Shown here: positions 24,714-33,562 of the stretch, one piece after another
Numbering within the stretch: position 1 is the first letter of the stretch
Layout: each line of letters opens with the position of its first letter
NCBI GenBank assembly: GCA_036656615.1
Contig: JAVXHY010000004.1
Span: 1-64,000, forward strand
DNA length: 64,000 nt
Direction: 5' to 3'
DNA from: CAUPWF01 sp036656615
GTDB lineage: Bacteria > Bacillota > Clostridia > Lachnospirales > Lachnospiraceae
Position numbers and translations under genes: made by a program
Notes under the pieces: model-generated
Seen by the model: the letters and a program-made list of their open reading frames with translations, nothing else
The model's database searches: none
What the model was told of the DNA's origin: nothing

Positions 24714-26222
24714 ATGGAACAGTATGTAATTGGTTTGGATAATGGTGGTACATCAACCAAGGCTGCCATTTTCAATTTGACAGGAAAAGAAATAGCAGTT
24801 GCTAGCAGACATACACAAATGATTACACCAAAGTCTGGATATACAGAACGAGATATGGAACAGCTTTGGACTGCAAATTGTGTTTGTGTAAAAGAAGCAA
24901 TCGAAAAAGCTGGTATAAAAAAAGAAGATGTGCTAGGTATAGCGGTTTGTGGGCATGGAAAGGGCATGTACCTTTGGGGAAAGGATGGAAAGCCGGCATA
25001 TAACGGTATTGTTTCGACAGATAGCAGAGCCTGGAAGTACCCTAAGAAATGGAAGGAAATGGGCATTTGGGAAAAATGGCATTCACAATTATGCCAGGAA
25101 CCTATGGCTTGTCAACAAGTGTCATTATTGGCTTGGTTTAAGGAACACCATAGAATGGTATATGACAATATTGACTGGGTGTTTTCTGTAAAAGATTATG
25201 TACGATTTCGCATGACAGGTGAACCATACTCAGAAGCAACAGACATATCTGGATCTGGTTTGATGGATGTAAAAAATGCTAGAATTGATAAGGTGATTTT
25301 AGAAGATTTAGGAATTGGAGAAGCGTATGATATGATTGCTCCAATCAAATATTCATATGAGAATTGTGGAGCGATTACTGCAGAAGCTGCAGAAAAAATG
25401 GGACTCAAGGAAGGGACTCCGGTGGCTGGTGGAATGTTTGATATTGACTCATGCGCAGTGGCGATGGATGTTACTTCACCAGAAGAGCTAATTACTATAG
25501 CGGGTACTTGGAGTATTAATGAGTATATTTCTCGAGAGCCCGTTTTAGACGGAAGTATTGCTATGAATTCTTTATTTGCTATTCCAGGGTATTATTTAGT
25601 AGAAGAATGTAGTGCTACTTCTTCGGGAAACATGGAATGGTATATAGAAAATTGTCTCTCCAAGGAAGATATTCCGATTGGAAAAGATAGATATCAGTAT
25701 ATTAATGAATTAGTAGAAACGGTTCCGCCGGAAGAATGTGAAGTATATTTTCTACCTTTTTTGTATGGCTCCAATGCACATCCGCTTGGAAAAGGTGCGT
25801 TTGTAGGTCTAACAACATTTCATGGGAAACAACATATGCTCCGTGCTATATATGAGGGTGTTGTTTATTCGGCAAAAACACATATAGATAGGTTATTGTC
25901 ATCGAGAAAAGATCCAAAGGCAATTCGCATGGCTGGTGGTCCTGTGAATTCAGAAGTATGGGTACAAATGTTTGCGGATATTTTAGGATTTCCAATTGAA
26001 ATTGTAGACGTAAAGGAATTAGGAGCGTTGGGCTGTGGTATGGCGGCAGCTATTGCTGCGGGAGTATATATTGATTATAAAGATGCAGCTAAGTCAATGG
26101 TCAAAATGAAGGGAACGGTTATGCCTGATTTGAAAAAGACCAAAATATATCAACAAAAATATAAAAAATATTGTGCGGTAAGCACTGCTCTAGATGGAGT
26201 GTGGGAACAATTTGAAGTGTAA
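24714..26222 (+). CDS. FGGY-family kinase, L-xylulokinase (LyxK)-like
   Basis: ATG 24714 follows GGGAGG by seven bases, so the upstream ATG at 24699 is not used. The 502 residues show FGGY kinase motifs: GLDNGGTSTKAAIF (phosphate-1), GYTERDMEQLW, VCGHGKGMYLW, GTWSINEYISR (ATP phosphate loop), ECSATSSGNMEW and MAGGPVNSEVW (adenosine). ERDMEQLW, TSSGNMEW and FLPFLYGSNA occur in the same order in E. coli LyxK. It should phosphorylate L-xylulose (or a close ketose) to the 5-phosphate, feeding the UlaE and AraD epimerases. Confidence 0.85.
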   Translation: MEQYVIGLDNGGTSTKAAIFNLTGKEIAVASRHTQMITPKSGYTERDMEQLWTANCVCVKEAIEKAGIKKEDVLGIAVCGHGKGMYLWGKDGKPAYNGIVSTDSRAWKYPKKWKEMGIWEKWHSQLCQEPMACQQVSLLAWFKEHHRMVYDNIDWVFSVKDYVRFRMTGEPYSEATDISGSGLMDVKNARIDKVILEDLGIGEAYDMIAPIKYSYENCGAITAEAAEKMGLKEGTPVAGGMFDIDSCAVAMDVTSPEELITIAGTWSINEYISREPVLDGSIAMNSLFAIPGYYLVEECSATSSGNMEWYIENCLSKEDIPIGKDRYQYINELVETVPPEECEVYFLPFLYGSNAHPLGKGAFVGLTTFHGKQHMLRAIYEGVVYSAKTHIDRLLSSRKDPKAIRMAGGPVNSEVWVQMFADILGFPIEIVDVKELGALGCGMAAAIAAGVYIDYKDAAKSMVKMKGTVMPDLKKTKIYQQKYKKYCAVSTALDGVWEQFEV

Positions 26223-26264
26223 AGCCGACAGCCAAGTTCATTGGCATGAAAAAGAGGTGCATAG

Positions 26265-27386
26265 GTGGAAGTCGAGAGTCATTTTCAAACAAAACAGACA
26301 AATAAAAACAAGATTTATCATATTATCTGCAACAAAGGACAGATATCACGGCAGGAATTAGTATATGAAGTGAAACTAAGCCTTCCAACAGTGGTGCAAA
26401 GTATTGTGGAACTGATGGAGGAAGGACTGATTTATGAAAGTGGTTCTCAGGGAAATACAGGTGGTCGTCGTGCAAAAATTTATTCGGCATCACCTAGAGC
26501 GAGAGTTTCGATTGGAATTGATATTACAAGAAATCATATATCATTAGTCGTGGTAGATATTTTAGGAGAAATTATTCTACACAAAAGAATTAGATATTCA
26601 TTTTCAATGGAAACCACTTATTTTAAAAAATTAGGTTTGCTAGTAGATGAATCTGTGAAGGAACTTTCTTTAACACAGAAACAAATACTAGGTGTAGGAA
26701 TTGGGGTCCCTGGGCTAATTACAGAAGATTGTCAAACCGTATACTATGGTACTATTTTGAACTTTACTGGAATAACTTGCCAAACATTTAACAAATTCAT
26801 TCCATATCCATGCAGATTGTTTAATGATGCCAATGCAGGTGGATTTGCCGAATCAAAATTAAACAAAGAAATTACATCAGCTTTTTATATATCATTAGCA
26901 AACAATGTGGGTGGATCAATCTTGATTAATAATAAAATTTTTAAAGGAGAAAGTTCCAGAAGTGGAGAGATTGGTCATATGACAATCATTCCAGAAGGGC
27001 GCCCCTGTTATTGTGGACAAAAAGGTTGTTGGGAAGCATATTGTGCAGCAAGTATTTTGGCAGAGCATACAAATGGCAATCTTGAGGAATTCTTTCGATT
27101 ATTAGAGGAAAAGGATGAAAGTTGTGTAAAAGAATGGAAAACATATTTGGAATATCTAGTAATAGGGGTAAATAACATTCGCATGTTATTTGGCTGCAAA
27201 GTGATATTAGGTGGGTATGTGGGTGCTTATATGGAAAAATATATTGATAAAGTAAGAAAAATGGCTATTGAAAGAAATCCATTTGAAAATGATGCAGACT
27301 ATCTATTGGTATGTAAATATAAAACGGAAGCAATTGCTACAGGTGCTGCACTTCCATTTGTAGAAGATTTTGTCAATAGTATTTAG
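26265..27386 (+). CDS. ROK-family transcriptional regulator, sugar-responsive
   Basis: The 373 residues start (GTG 26265) with a winged HTH (ISRQELVYEVKLSLPTVVQ) and continue with a ROK domain: GIDITRNHISLVVVD, GVGIGVPGLI, LFNDANAGGFAE, the zinc cluster PCYCGQKGCWE and a GHMT motif. ROK regulators of this build (XylR/NagC) repress sugar operons until the sugar binds. It is the last gene of the ulaE operon and faces the ABC transporter operon, whose promoter contains a palindrome that could be its operator. A paralogue with the same architecture lies at 37222-38349. Confidence 0.9.
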   Translation: MEVESHFQTKQTNKNKIYHIICNKGQISRQELVYEVKLSLPTVVQSIVELMEEGLIYESGSQGNTGGRRAKIYSASPRARVSIGIDITRNHISLVVVDILGEIILHKRIRYSFSMETTYFKKLGLLVDESVKELSLTQKQILGVGIGVPGLITEDCQTVYYGTILNFTGITCQTFNKFIPYPCRLFNDANAGGFAESKLNKEITSAFYISLANNVGGSILINNKIFKGESSRSGEIGHMTIIPEGRPCYCGQKGCWEAYCAASILAEHTNGNLEEFFRLLEEKDESCVKEWKTYLEYLVIGVNNIRMLFGCKVILGGYVGAYMEKYIDKVRKMAIERNPFENDADYLLVCKYKTEAIATGAALPFVEDFVNSI

Positions 27387-27396
27387 AAAAATAAAT

Positions 27397-27448
27397 AAAA
27401 AAAACAGCTGGATTTTGTACGATTAGTACAAGGGACAGCTGTTTTTTT
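27397..27448 (+). terminator. terminator after the ROK regulator
   Basis: The outer stem AAAAAAACAGCT/AGCTGTTTTTTT encloses a second stem TTGTAC/GTACAA. A strong T run follows. Confidence 0.85.
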
Positions 27449-27530
27449 ATTTTCTATAGTTCATTCCTTACAAAGAAAATAGTGAATTTCAATAAATAAA
27501 CTCATTTAATAAAATAAATTTACAAAAGAA

Positions 27531-27558
27531 TTGACTAAATGAGTATAAAGTATATAAT
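27531..27558 (+). promoter_or_regulatory. upstream promoter of the ABC operon
   Basis: TTGACT (27531-27536) and TATAAT (27553-27558) are 16 bp apart, 298 bp before the binding-protein start. The 27449-27855 stretch otherwise holds no gene; it is AT-rich with a second promoter near its end. Confidence 0.5.
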
Positions 27559-27721
27559 AAAAATATAGAGTCAATATAATAAAAAAAATAAATGGATTTT
27601 TTTCTGTAGAAGAATGTTTTACAAATGTTAAAAAATAGACAATTATATAATGGAAAAAGCTTTATAAATTGTACGATAATTAAACTTATGTAAAAATGTT
27701 TAATATTTCTTTTGTTGATAC

Positions 27722-27751
27722 TTGACATAAATAATGACGTATTGTACAATA
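27722..27751 (+). promoter_or_regulatory. main promoter and overlapping operator of the ABC operon
   Basis: TTGACA (27722-27727) and TACAAT (27745-27750) are 17 bp apart. The -10 box lies inside the perfect palindrome TATTGTACAATA (27740-27751), a good operator position for a repressor. TTGTACGAT recurs near 27669 and in the terminator loop near 27415. Confidence 0.65.
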
Positions 27752-27855
27752 AATTAAGCAGATGGAACAAATATATTGAGGGAATCAGGTAGCCTAAGGT
27801 ATAGTGCGTTCATCACATATGCAAAAATTCATCAAATGAAGGAGGAAATGAAGGT

Positions 27856-29280
27856 ATGAAAAAGAAAGTTCTAAGTGTTGTATTATGTATCGCTATGGTT
27901 GCTACTATGCTTGTTGGTTGTGGCGGAAAAACAACAGCAGACACAGAAGACAAGGAAGACAAGAGTTCTGGAAAAGCAGAGGATTTTGATTGGAAAGCTC
28001 ATGAGGGAACTACATTGAATGTTATGTTTAATGAGCATACATATTCGAAAGCAGTTATCGCAAAGATCAAAGATTTTGAAGACTTAACTGGAATTAAAGT
28101 TGAATATTCTTCTACACCTGAAGAGAATTATTTCGACAAATTAAATACATCTTTAAGTAGTCGTTCAGGTTCACCAGATGTATTTATGACAGGTGCATAT
28201 CAAATATGGGAATATGCTCCAGCTGGTTACATTGAGCCATTGGAAGACTATATTAACGACGCAAGCAAGACAAGTGCTGATTATGATTTTGCTGACTTCT
28301 ACAAAGGTGTTGTTGGTGCGCTTCAATGGGATTTAGTACCGGGTCATGCAGTTGGTAAAGGTTCTCAATGGGCATTGCCTATGGGTTATGAATTGAATAA
28401 CTTAGCTTACAACAAAAGAGTATTTGATGAAAAAGGAATTGCAGTACCAAAGACTACTGATGATCTCCTAAAAGCAGCTACAGACTTAAAGGAATTTGCT
28501 GGAGCAGGTTCTTATGGAATCGCATTGCGTGGTACACGTAACTGGGCAACTATTCATCCTGGATACATGTCTTTGTTTGCTACATGGGGAGCAAAAGATT
28601 TTGAGATTGAAGATGGAAAACTTGTATGTAAACTAGATTCTAAAGAAGCAATTGAAATGACTGATTATTGGGTAAAATTAATCAAAGAAGGCGGATCACC
28701 ACAATGGTCTACTTATACTTGGTATCAGGCAGGAGCTGATTTAGGTGCTGGTAAAGCTGCTATGTTATTCGATGCAACTTGCAATGGATATTTCCAAAAT
28801 TATCCAGCTGATGCATCAGCAGAAGCAGGAAACATTGCTTGGACAGGTATTCCTGTACCAAAAGAAGATGCAAAACAAAAATCCAATATATGGATTTGGT
28901 CTTTGGCTATGAATGCAGATTCTAAAAATAAAGATGCTGCTTGGTATTTCTTACAATACTTCACAAGCAAAGACTTTATGAGTTATTCAGCAACTGATGG
29001 TGCATGCGCAGACTGCCCACGTACTTCTATTGCCGAAAGCGATGAATACAAGAATATTGTTGGAGCATCAACAGGTTACTTAGAAGCATTAGATGAGCTA
29101 CTTCCAAACGCAACAATCCAATTTACACCACAGCCATACTTCTTTGAATGTACAACAGAATGGGCTGCAACATTACAGGATTTAGTTACTAGTGATAAGT
29201 ATGCTTCTACAGAAGAAGCAATGAAGGAATTAAGCAAGAAGCTTACTGAGACAGTAGCAGATCTTGAAGTAGAGGAATAA
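27856..29280 (+). CDS. ABC sugar/polyol-binding lipoprotein
   Basis: The 474 residues begin with a lipoprotein signal (MKKKVLSVVLCIAMVATMLVGCG, lipid on the Cys in LVGCG). After an acidic linker comes a family-1 extracellular solute-binding domain (LNVMFNEHTYSKAV, FMTGAYQIWEYAPAG, AMLFDATCNGYFQNY). Family-1 binding proteins with two permeases and UgpC-like ATPases import oligosaccharides or polyols. Aromatic residues are abundant (WGAKDFEIED, YTWYQAGAD), as usual for sugar-ring or polyol stacking. It is followed by a stable hairpin and then the permease genes. The ligand is inferred from neighbours: a pentitol, tetritol or L-xylulose-type sugar. Confidence 0.92.
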   Translation: MKKKVLSVVLCIAMVATMLVGCGGKTTADTEDKEDKSSGKAEDFDWKAHEGTTLNVMFNEHTYSKAVIAKIKDFEDLTGIKVEYSSTPEENYFDKLNTSLSSRSGSPDVFMTGAYQIWEYAPAGYIEPLEDYINDASKTSADYDFADFYKGVVGALQWDLVPGHAVGKGSQWALPMGYELNNLAYNKRVFDEKGIAVPKTTDDLLKAATDLKEFAGAGSYGIALRGTRNWATIHPGYMSLFATWGAKDFEIEDGKLVCKLDSKEAIEMTDYWVKLIKEGGSPQWSTYTWYQAGADLGAGKAAMLFDATCNGYFQNYPADASAEAGNIAWTGIPVPKEDAKQKSNIWIWSLAMNADSKNKDAAWYFLQYFTSKDFMSYSATDGACADCPRTSIAESDEYKNIVGASTGYLEALDELLPNATIQFTPQPYFFECTTEWAATLQDLVTSDKYASTEEAMKELSKKLTETVADLEVEE

Positions 29281-29331
29281 TTAATTACTATCAAATAGGA
29301 TTGAGAGTTTCATAACTGTTTAAACTCAAGT

Positions 29332-29357
29332 CAAGGAGGGGTACCTGACCCTCCTTG
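29332..29357 (+). promoter_or_regulatory. intercistronic hairpin between binding protein and permeases
   Basis: CAAGGAGGG and CCCTCCTTG form a perfect 9-bp stem with an 8-nt loop. Such hairpins usually protect the binding-protein message and lower expression of the downstream permease genes. The T run is too weak (tgtttat) for full termination. Confidence 0.65.
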
Positions 29358-29409
29358 TGTTTATATAAGACTCTAAAATTACGTTACGATTATTTAGGGA
29401 GGTAATTGG

Positions 29410-30348
29410 ATGAAAGAACAACAAAAAATGACTAGCTCGGAAAAAAACGATTTAAATACCGTGCCTTTTAAGACTCGTGTGCGCCCGTATTTAATCGTGG
29501 CTCCAGCACTCATTATTACAATTGGAATTATGATTCCATTTGTAATGGCTATATATTTTTCACTGACAAATTATTCCTTTAGAATGCCAACTTTTAAGTT
29601 TATTGGTTTGAAAAACTGGATTATTATTTTGAAATCGTCTACCTACTGGCATGCGGTATGGGTAACCCTTCGGTATGCATTTTTTGCTACTGTTGTGGAA
29701 ATGCTGTTGGGACTTGGCGTTGCGATTTTATTAAATAATAATAATAACCGTTTTACAAAAATATTGAAGGTTGTATTAGTATTTCCTTTAATGATTGCTC
29801 CAGTTATAGCAACCATTGTATGGCAACTTATGTTGAATAATTCGGTTGGTATTGTAGAAAAATTTTTAAATGTATTTGGAATATTTAACTTTCCATGGGC
29901 GGCGAGTACTTCTACGGCATTGATGACAGCTGTAATGATTGATGTTTGGGTAAACACGGCTTTTGTAATTTTGCTTTGTCTTGCGGGCTTACAGTCATTA
30001 CCAAAATCACCATTTGAATCAGCTAAAATTGATGGTGGAAGTGCGTTGTTTAATTTTTGGAACTTAACTTTGCCAATGATTAAACCTAGTTTATATATTG
30101 CATTGCTCTTTCGATTGATGGCAGCGTTACAGGAATATGCAATTATCTTTGCATTAACAAAAGGTGGTCCTGGAGATACATTGATGAACTTATCGTTAAC
30201 GGCATATCAAACTGGTTTTCAATTCCAAAAATTTGGATTTGCACTGCCATACATATTAACATTATGGGTATTCATTAATATCATTGCAAAGCAAATTGTT
30301 AAAAGGCAGCGTGCCGCTCAGAATCAAGCAGCTGGTAAAGATGAATAG
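29410..30348 (+). CDS. ABC sugar transporter permease, MalF type
   Basis: The 312 residues have six membrane segments and the binding-protein-dependent permease EAA loop (ESAKIDGGSALFNFWNLTLPM, seen as ESAKIDGGSALFNFW). The N-terminus is cytoplasmic with KTRVRPYLIVAPAL at the first helix. An IIFALTKGGPGD motif near the C-terminus is typical of UgpA/MalF-like subunits. AGGGAGG lies before the start. It pairs with the MalG-type subunit that follows after about 30 bp. Confidence 0.93.
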   Translation: MKEQQKMTSSEKNDLNTVPFKTRVRPYLIVAPALIITIGIMIPFVMAIYFSLTNYSFRMPTFKFIGLKNWIIILKSSTYWHAVWVTLRYAFFATVVEMLLGLGVAILLNNNNNRFTKILKVVLVFPLMIAPVIATIVWQLMLNNSVGIVEKFLNVFGIFNFPWAASTSTALMTAVMIDVWVNTAFVILLCLAGLQSLPKSPFESAKIDGGSALFNFWNLTLPMIKPSLYIALLFRLMAALQEYAIIFALTKGGPGDTLMNLSLTAYQTGFQFQKFGFALPYILTLWVFINIIAKQIVKRQRAAQNQAAGKDE

Positions 30349-30377
30349 TGTTGATTTAATAAGAAAGGATGTTAAAT

Positions 30378-31199
30378 ATGGAAGGTAAAAAAAGACTTAG
30401 TGCCATTTTACAAAATGGGTTATTAGTAATATATGCAATATTTGCGTTGTTCCCTTTGATTTGGATGGTACTACTAACGTTTAAATCGGATAGCCAAATG
30501 TTTACGACTACATTTTTATTTACACCAACATTAAGTAACTATCAGGAAGTATTATTTAAATCAGATTATTTTCGCTATTTTCTAGATAGTATTATTGTGG
30601 CAGGAGGAGCGGTTATTGTTTCAATTGTAGCAGGTGTGCCTGCAGCATATGCATTGGCAAGATATGATTTTAAAAAGAAGGAGGATATTGCATTTCAGAT
30701 TCTTTCCTTTAAATTTGCACCAGAAATTTTAGTGGTTTTACCACTATTTATGATTTATCAAAAATTAGGAATATATGACACTTATTTTGGTTTGATATGG
30801 GTATATCAATTAATTTCAATGCCACTTCTTATTTGGGTGGTGCGGGGATATTTTGAGGATATTTCGGTAGAAATTGAGCATGCGGCTCAGGTGGACGGAT
30901 ATTCATGGTATCAGATTTTCTGGAAGATGTTACTGCCATTAATTAAACCGGGATTGGTAGCTGCTGCATTATTAGCATTCATTTTTGCTTGGAATAGTTT
31001 TACCTTTCCTTTGATGTTGGCAGGTACAAATATTCAACCTATTACGGTTGCAGCGACGAAGTATCTTGCATCTGATACGGTTCACTATGGACAAATGGCA
31101 GTTGCGGCTACAGTTTCCGCTCTTCCTGCAGTTATTTTCGCACTATGTATTCAGAAACACTTAGTTCGTGGTCTGAGTTTCGGTGCAGTAAAGGGATAG
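30378..31199 (+). CDS. ABC sugar transporter permease, MalG type
   Basis: I set the start at ATG 30378, nine bases after AAAGGA; the ATG at 30369 is too close to that site. The 273 residues have six helices and an EAA loop (EHAAQVDGYSWYQIFWKMLLP, seen as EHAAQVDGYSWYQI), with the C-terminal VRGLSFGAVKG ending of UgpE/MalG-type subunits. It completes the membrane part of the importer. The two ATPase genes follow directly. Confidence 0.93.
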   Translation: MEGKKRLSAILQNGLLVIYAIFALFPLIWMVLLTFKSDSQMFTTTFLFTPTLSNYQEVLFKSDYFRYFLDSIIVAGGAVIVSIVAGVPAAYALARYDFKKKEDIAFQILSFKFAPEILVVLPLFMIYQKLGIYDTYFGLIWVYQLISMPLLIWVVRGYFEDISVEIEHAAQVDGYSWYQIFWKMLLPLIKPGLVAAALLAFIFAWNSFTFPLMLAGTNIQPITVAATKYLASDTVHYGQMAVAATVSALPAVIFALCIQKHLVRGLSFGAVKG

Positions 31200-31207
31200 G
31201 TGTATAT

Positions 31208-32374
31208 ATGGCAAGAATAGAATTAGAAAATGTGAAAAAAAGTTTTGGTAAAGTCACAGCACTTAATGGTGTTAGTATTGATGTTAAGGACAAAGAATTC
31301 TTTGTGCTTTTCGGACCTGCTGGTGCAGGGAAAACAACAATTTTAAATAATATAGCAGGCATTCAGATCCCAGAAGAAGGGGAGGTGAGAATTGGTGGCG
31401 AGGTAGTTAATCAAGTGGATCCTGCTCATAGAAATACAGCTATGGTATTTGAAAATTATGCATTATATCCTCATATGACTGTATACGATAATATTGCATC
31501 TCCTTTGCGAAGTCCTCTTTACAAGAAAGATGAAGAATTTATTAAAAAATCAGTAGATAGAGTTGCTAAAATGATGAAAATTGATTACTTGTTAGAGCGT
31601 TTGCCAAGTCAATTGTCTAATGGACAAAAACAGCGTGTTGCTTTGGGTCGTGCATTAGTTCGGGAACCAAATGTATTTCTTATGGATGAGCCTCTTGCAC
31701 ATTTAGATGCAAAGCTAAGAAATTCTATGCGTACAGAATTGAAAGAAATTCAGGCAAACTTTGAAACTACGAGTATATATGTTACTCATGATTTTATGGA
31801 AGCAATGAGCTTGGGTGATAGAATAGCAATTGTTAATAAGGGAAAAATTGTACAAATTGGTACGGGGGATGAGATATATTATATGCCTTGCAATGAATTT
31901 GTATCTCAGTTAATGGGTGATCCAGAGATTAACATTGTTCCTTGTGTACTCAAGAAAACAGATGGAATTTATTCGATTGAATTAGAAGGAACTAAAAAAA
32001 CATATCGACTTCCAAATGAAGAAAACTTATACAACAAGTTAGAGGATGCACAATTAGAAAAAGTTGATGTAGGTTTTAGGCCACAACATGTATCTTATTC
32101 CTTTGAAAAGGTGGATGGTTATGTAGAGGCGAAAGTGTATAGCTATGAAAGTATTGGAAATAAATCTGTTATCATTGTATCTTTGAATCAGCTGTATATT
32201 CGTATTATTGCGCCAAATGGCTTGGTTGTAAAATTAGATCAAGATATATATATTGATTTTGATGTGGAATTTGCTATCTTTTTTAATGCTGAAACTACAG
32301 AGTATATCTGTCGCTATGACGAAGCTAGTATTATGGAACGAAGCGCGGCACAAGCAAAAGCAATGGAGGGATAA
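31208..32374 (+). CDS. ABC transporter ATPase, UgpC/MalK type, first
   Basis: The start is ATG 31208, giving MARIELENVKKSFGK; the longer frame overlaps the permease. The 388 residues have Walker A GPAGAGKTT, signature LSNGQKQRVALGRAL, Walker B VFLMDEPLAHLD and the C-terminal TOBE/OB regulatory domain. The Q-loop reads VFENYALYPHM, with Glu where most ABC ATPases have Gln. The signature LSNGQ is also atypical (usually LSGGQ). The next gene is a second ATPase with the same Q-to-E change, so the pair probably forms a heterodimer. Confidence 0.92.
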   Translation: MARIELENVKKSFGKVTALNGVSIDVKDKEFFVLFGPAGAGKTTILNNIAGIQIPEEGEVRIGGEVVNQVDPAHRNTAMVFENYALYPHMTVYDNIASPLRSPLYKKDEEFIKKSVDRVAKMMKIDYLLERLPSQLSNGQKQRVALGRALVREPNVFLMDEPLAHLDAKLRNSMRTELKEIQANFETTSIYVTHDFMEAMSLGDRIAIVNKGKIVQIGTGDEIYYMPCNEFVSQLMGDPEINIVPCVLKKTDGIYSIELEGTKKTYRLPNEENLYNKLEDAQLEKVDVGFRPQHVSYSFEKVDGYVEAKVYSYESIGNKSVIIVSLNQLYIRIIAPNGLVVKLDQDIYIDFDVEFAIFFNAETTEYICRYDEASIMERSAAQAKAMEG

Positions 32375-32376
32375 AG

Positions 32377-33495
32377 ATGGCAGGATTAAGTATTAGAAAT
32401 CTATATAAGCGCTATGAAAATACAGGTAAAAAAAAGAAAAACGCAAAAGAAAATGATTATGCTGTAAATAATTTAAGCCTTGATTGTGAACAGGGAGAAT
32501 TTGTAGCACTGTTAGGTCCGTCGGGGTGTGGTAAGACAACTACACTTCGTATGACAGCAGGATTAGAGGAAATTACTAAGGGTGATATTTATATTGGAGA
32601 TGTATTAGTGAATAATTTGCATCCGAAGGATAGGCACATAGGATTGGCTTTTGAGGATTATGCAATGTATCCACCATTATCTGTGTATGATAATGTTGCA
32701 TTTAATTTAAAGGCCAAGGGTGTGGATAAGACTGAAATTGATAAACGCGTTCGTGAAATTGCTCCATTGATGAATATTGAAGAATTGTTAGATCAAATGC
32801 CGGTTAAATTATCTGGTGGACAAAAACAACGAGTTAATATTGCAAGAGCTATTATTCGTCGTCCAGATTTATTGCTTATGGATGAGCCATTGTCACATTT
32901 GGATGGAAAAATGAGACAATCTATGCGTACAGAAATTAAAAGACTAGTTAATGACATAAAATGTACTACCGTATATGTAACGCATGATCAATTAGAAGCA
33001 ATGTCATTGGCAGATAAAATTGCGATTATTAATTTTGGAGTTTTACAACAATTTGGGACACCGGCGGAGGTTTATGATGATCCAGTTAATGAATTTGTAG
33101 CTTCATTTATTGGTGAGCCTCCTATGAATATCCTGGAAACAACAATTGTAGGAGAAGATGAAGACTTTTTCTTTACATTTAATGATAGTAATTTGAAAAT
33201 TCACGTACCAAAACGATATTACAATAAACTTAGCAATGGATTTAAATGTAAGATGGGTGTTCGTCCTATGGATGTTATGATAGGAAAGGCTGATTCTAAG
33301 GGGACTCCAGTAGAAGTAGCTACCTTTGAAAATTTAGGTGATGAACGTCGTATAGGTATTAGAGTTGGAGCTACTTTGCTTATGTTAATTACAGATGATG
33401 AAACTCGTTACAATAGAGGTGCAGCTATTAAATTAGAAGTAAGCGATGATAAGACCCATTTATTTGATTTAGAATCAGGAGAACGAATTCGGTAG
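32377..33495 (+). CDS. ABC transporter ATPase, UgpC/MalK type, second
   Basis: The 372 residues carry Walker A GPSGCGKTT, signature LSGGQKQRVNIARA, Walker B LLMDEPLSHLD, switch His in VTHDQLEAM and a C-terminal TOBE domain. A basic insert KKKKNAKEND lies before the first strand. The Q-loop reads AFEDYAMYPPL, again with Glu instead of Gln. It starts two bases after the first ATPase, so the two products are made in equal amounts. This heteromeric arrangement is known from some polyol and glycerol importers. Confidence 0.92.
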   Translation: MAGLSIRNLYKRYENTGKKKKNAKENDYAVNNLSLDCEQGEFVALLGPSGCGKTTTLRMTAGLEEITKGDIYIGDVLVNNLHPKDRHIGLAFEDYAMYPPLSVYDNVAFNLKAKGVDKTEIDKRVREIAPLMNIEELLDQMPVKLSGGQKQRVNIARAIIRRPDLLLMDEPLSHLDGKMRQSMRTEIKRLVNDIKCTTVYVTHDQLEAMSLADKIAIINFGVLQQFGTPAEVYDDPVNEFVASFIGEPPMNILETTIVGEDEDFFFTFNDSNLKIHVPKRYYNKLSNGFKCKMGVRPMDVMIGKADSKGTPVEVATFENLGDERRIGIRVGATLLMLITDDETRYNRGAAIKLEVSDDKTHLFDLESGERIR

Positions 33496-33562
33496 TGAAA
33501 AAGTCAAGCTTATGTAAGTGAAGAAATGTAAACAATTATATATAAAAAGGAGGAACTGATTT

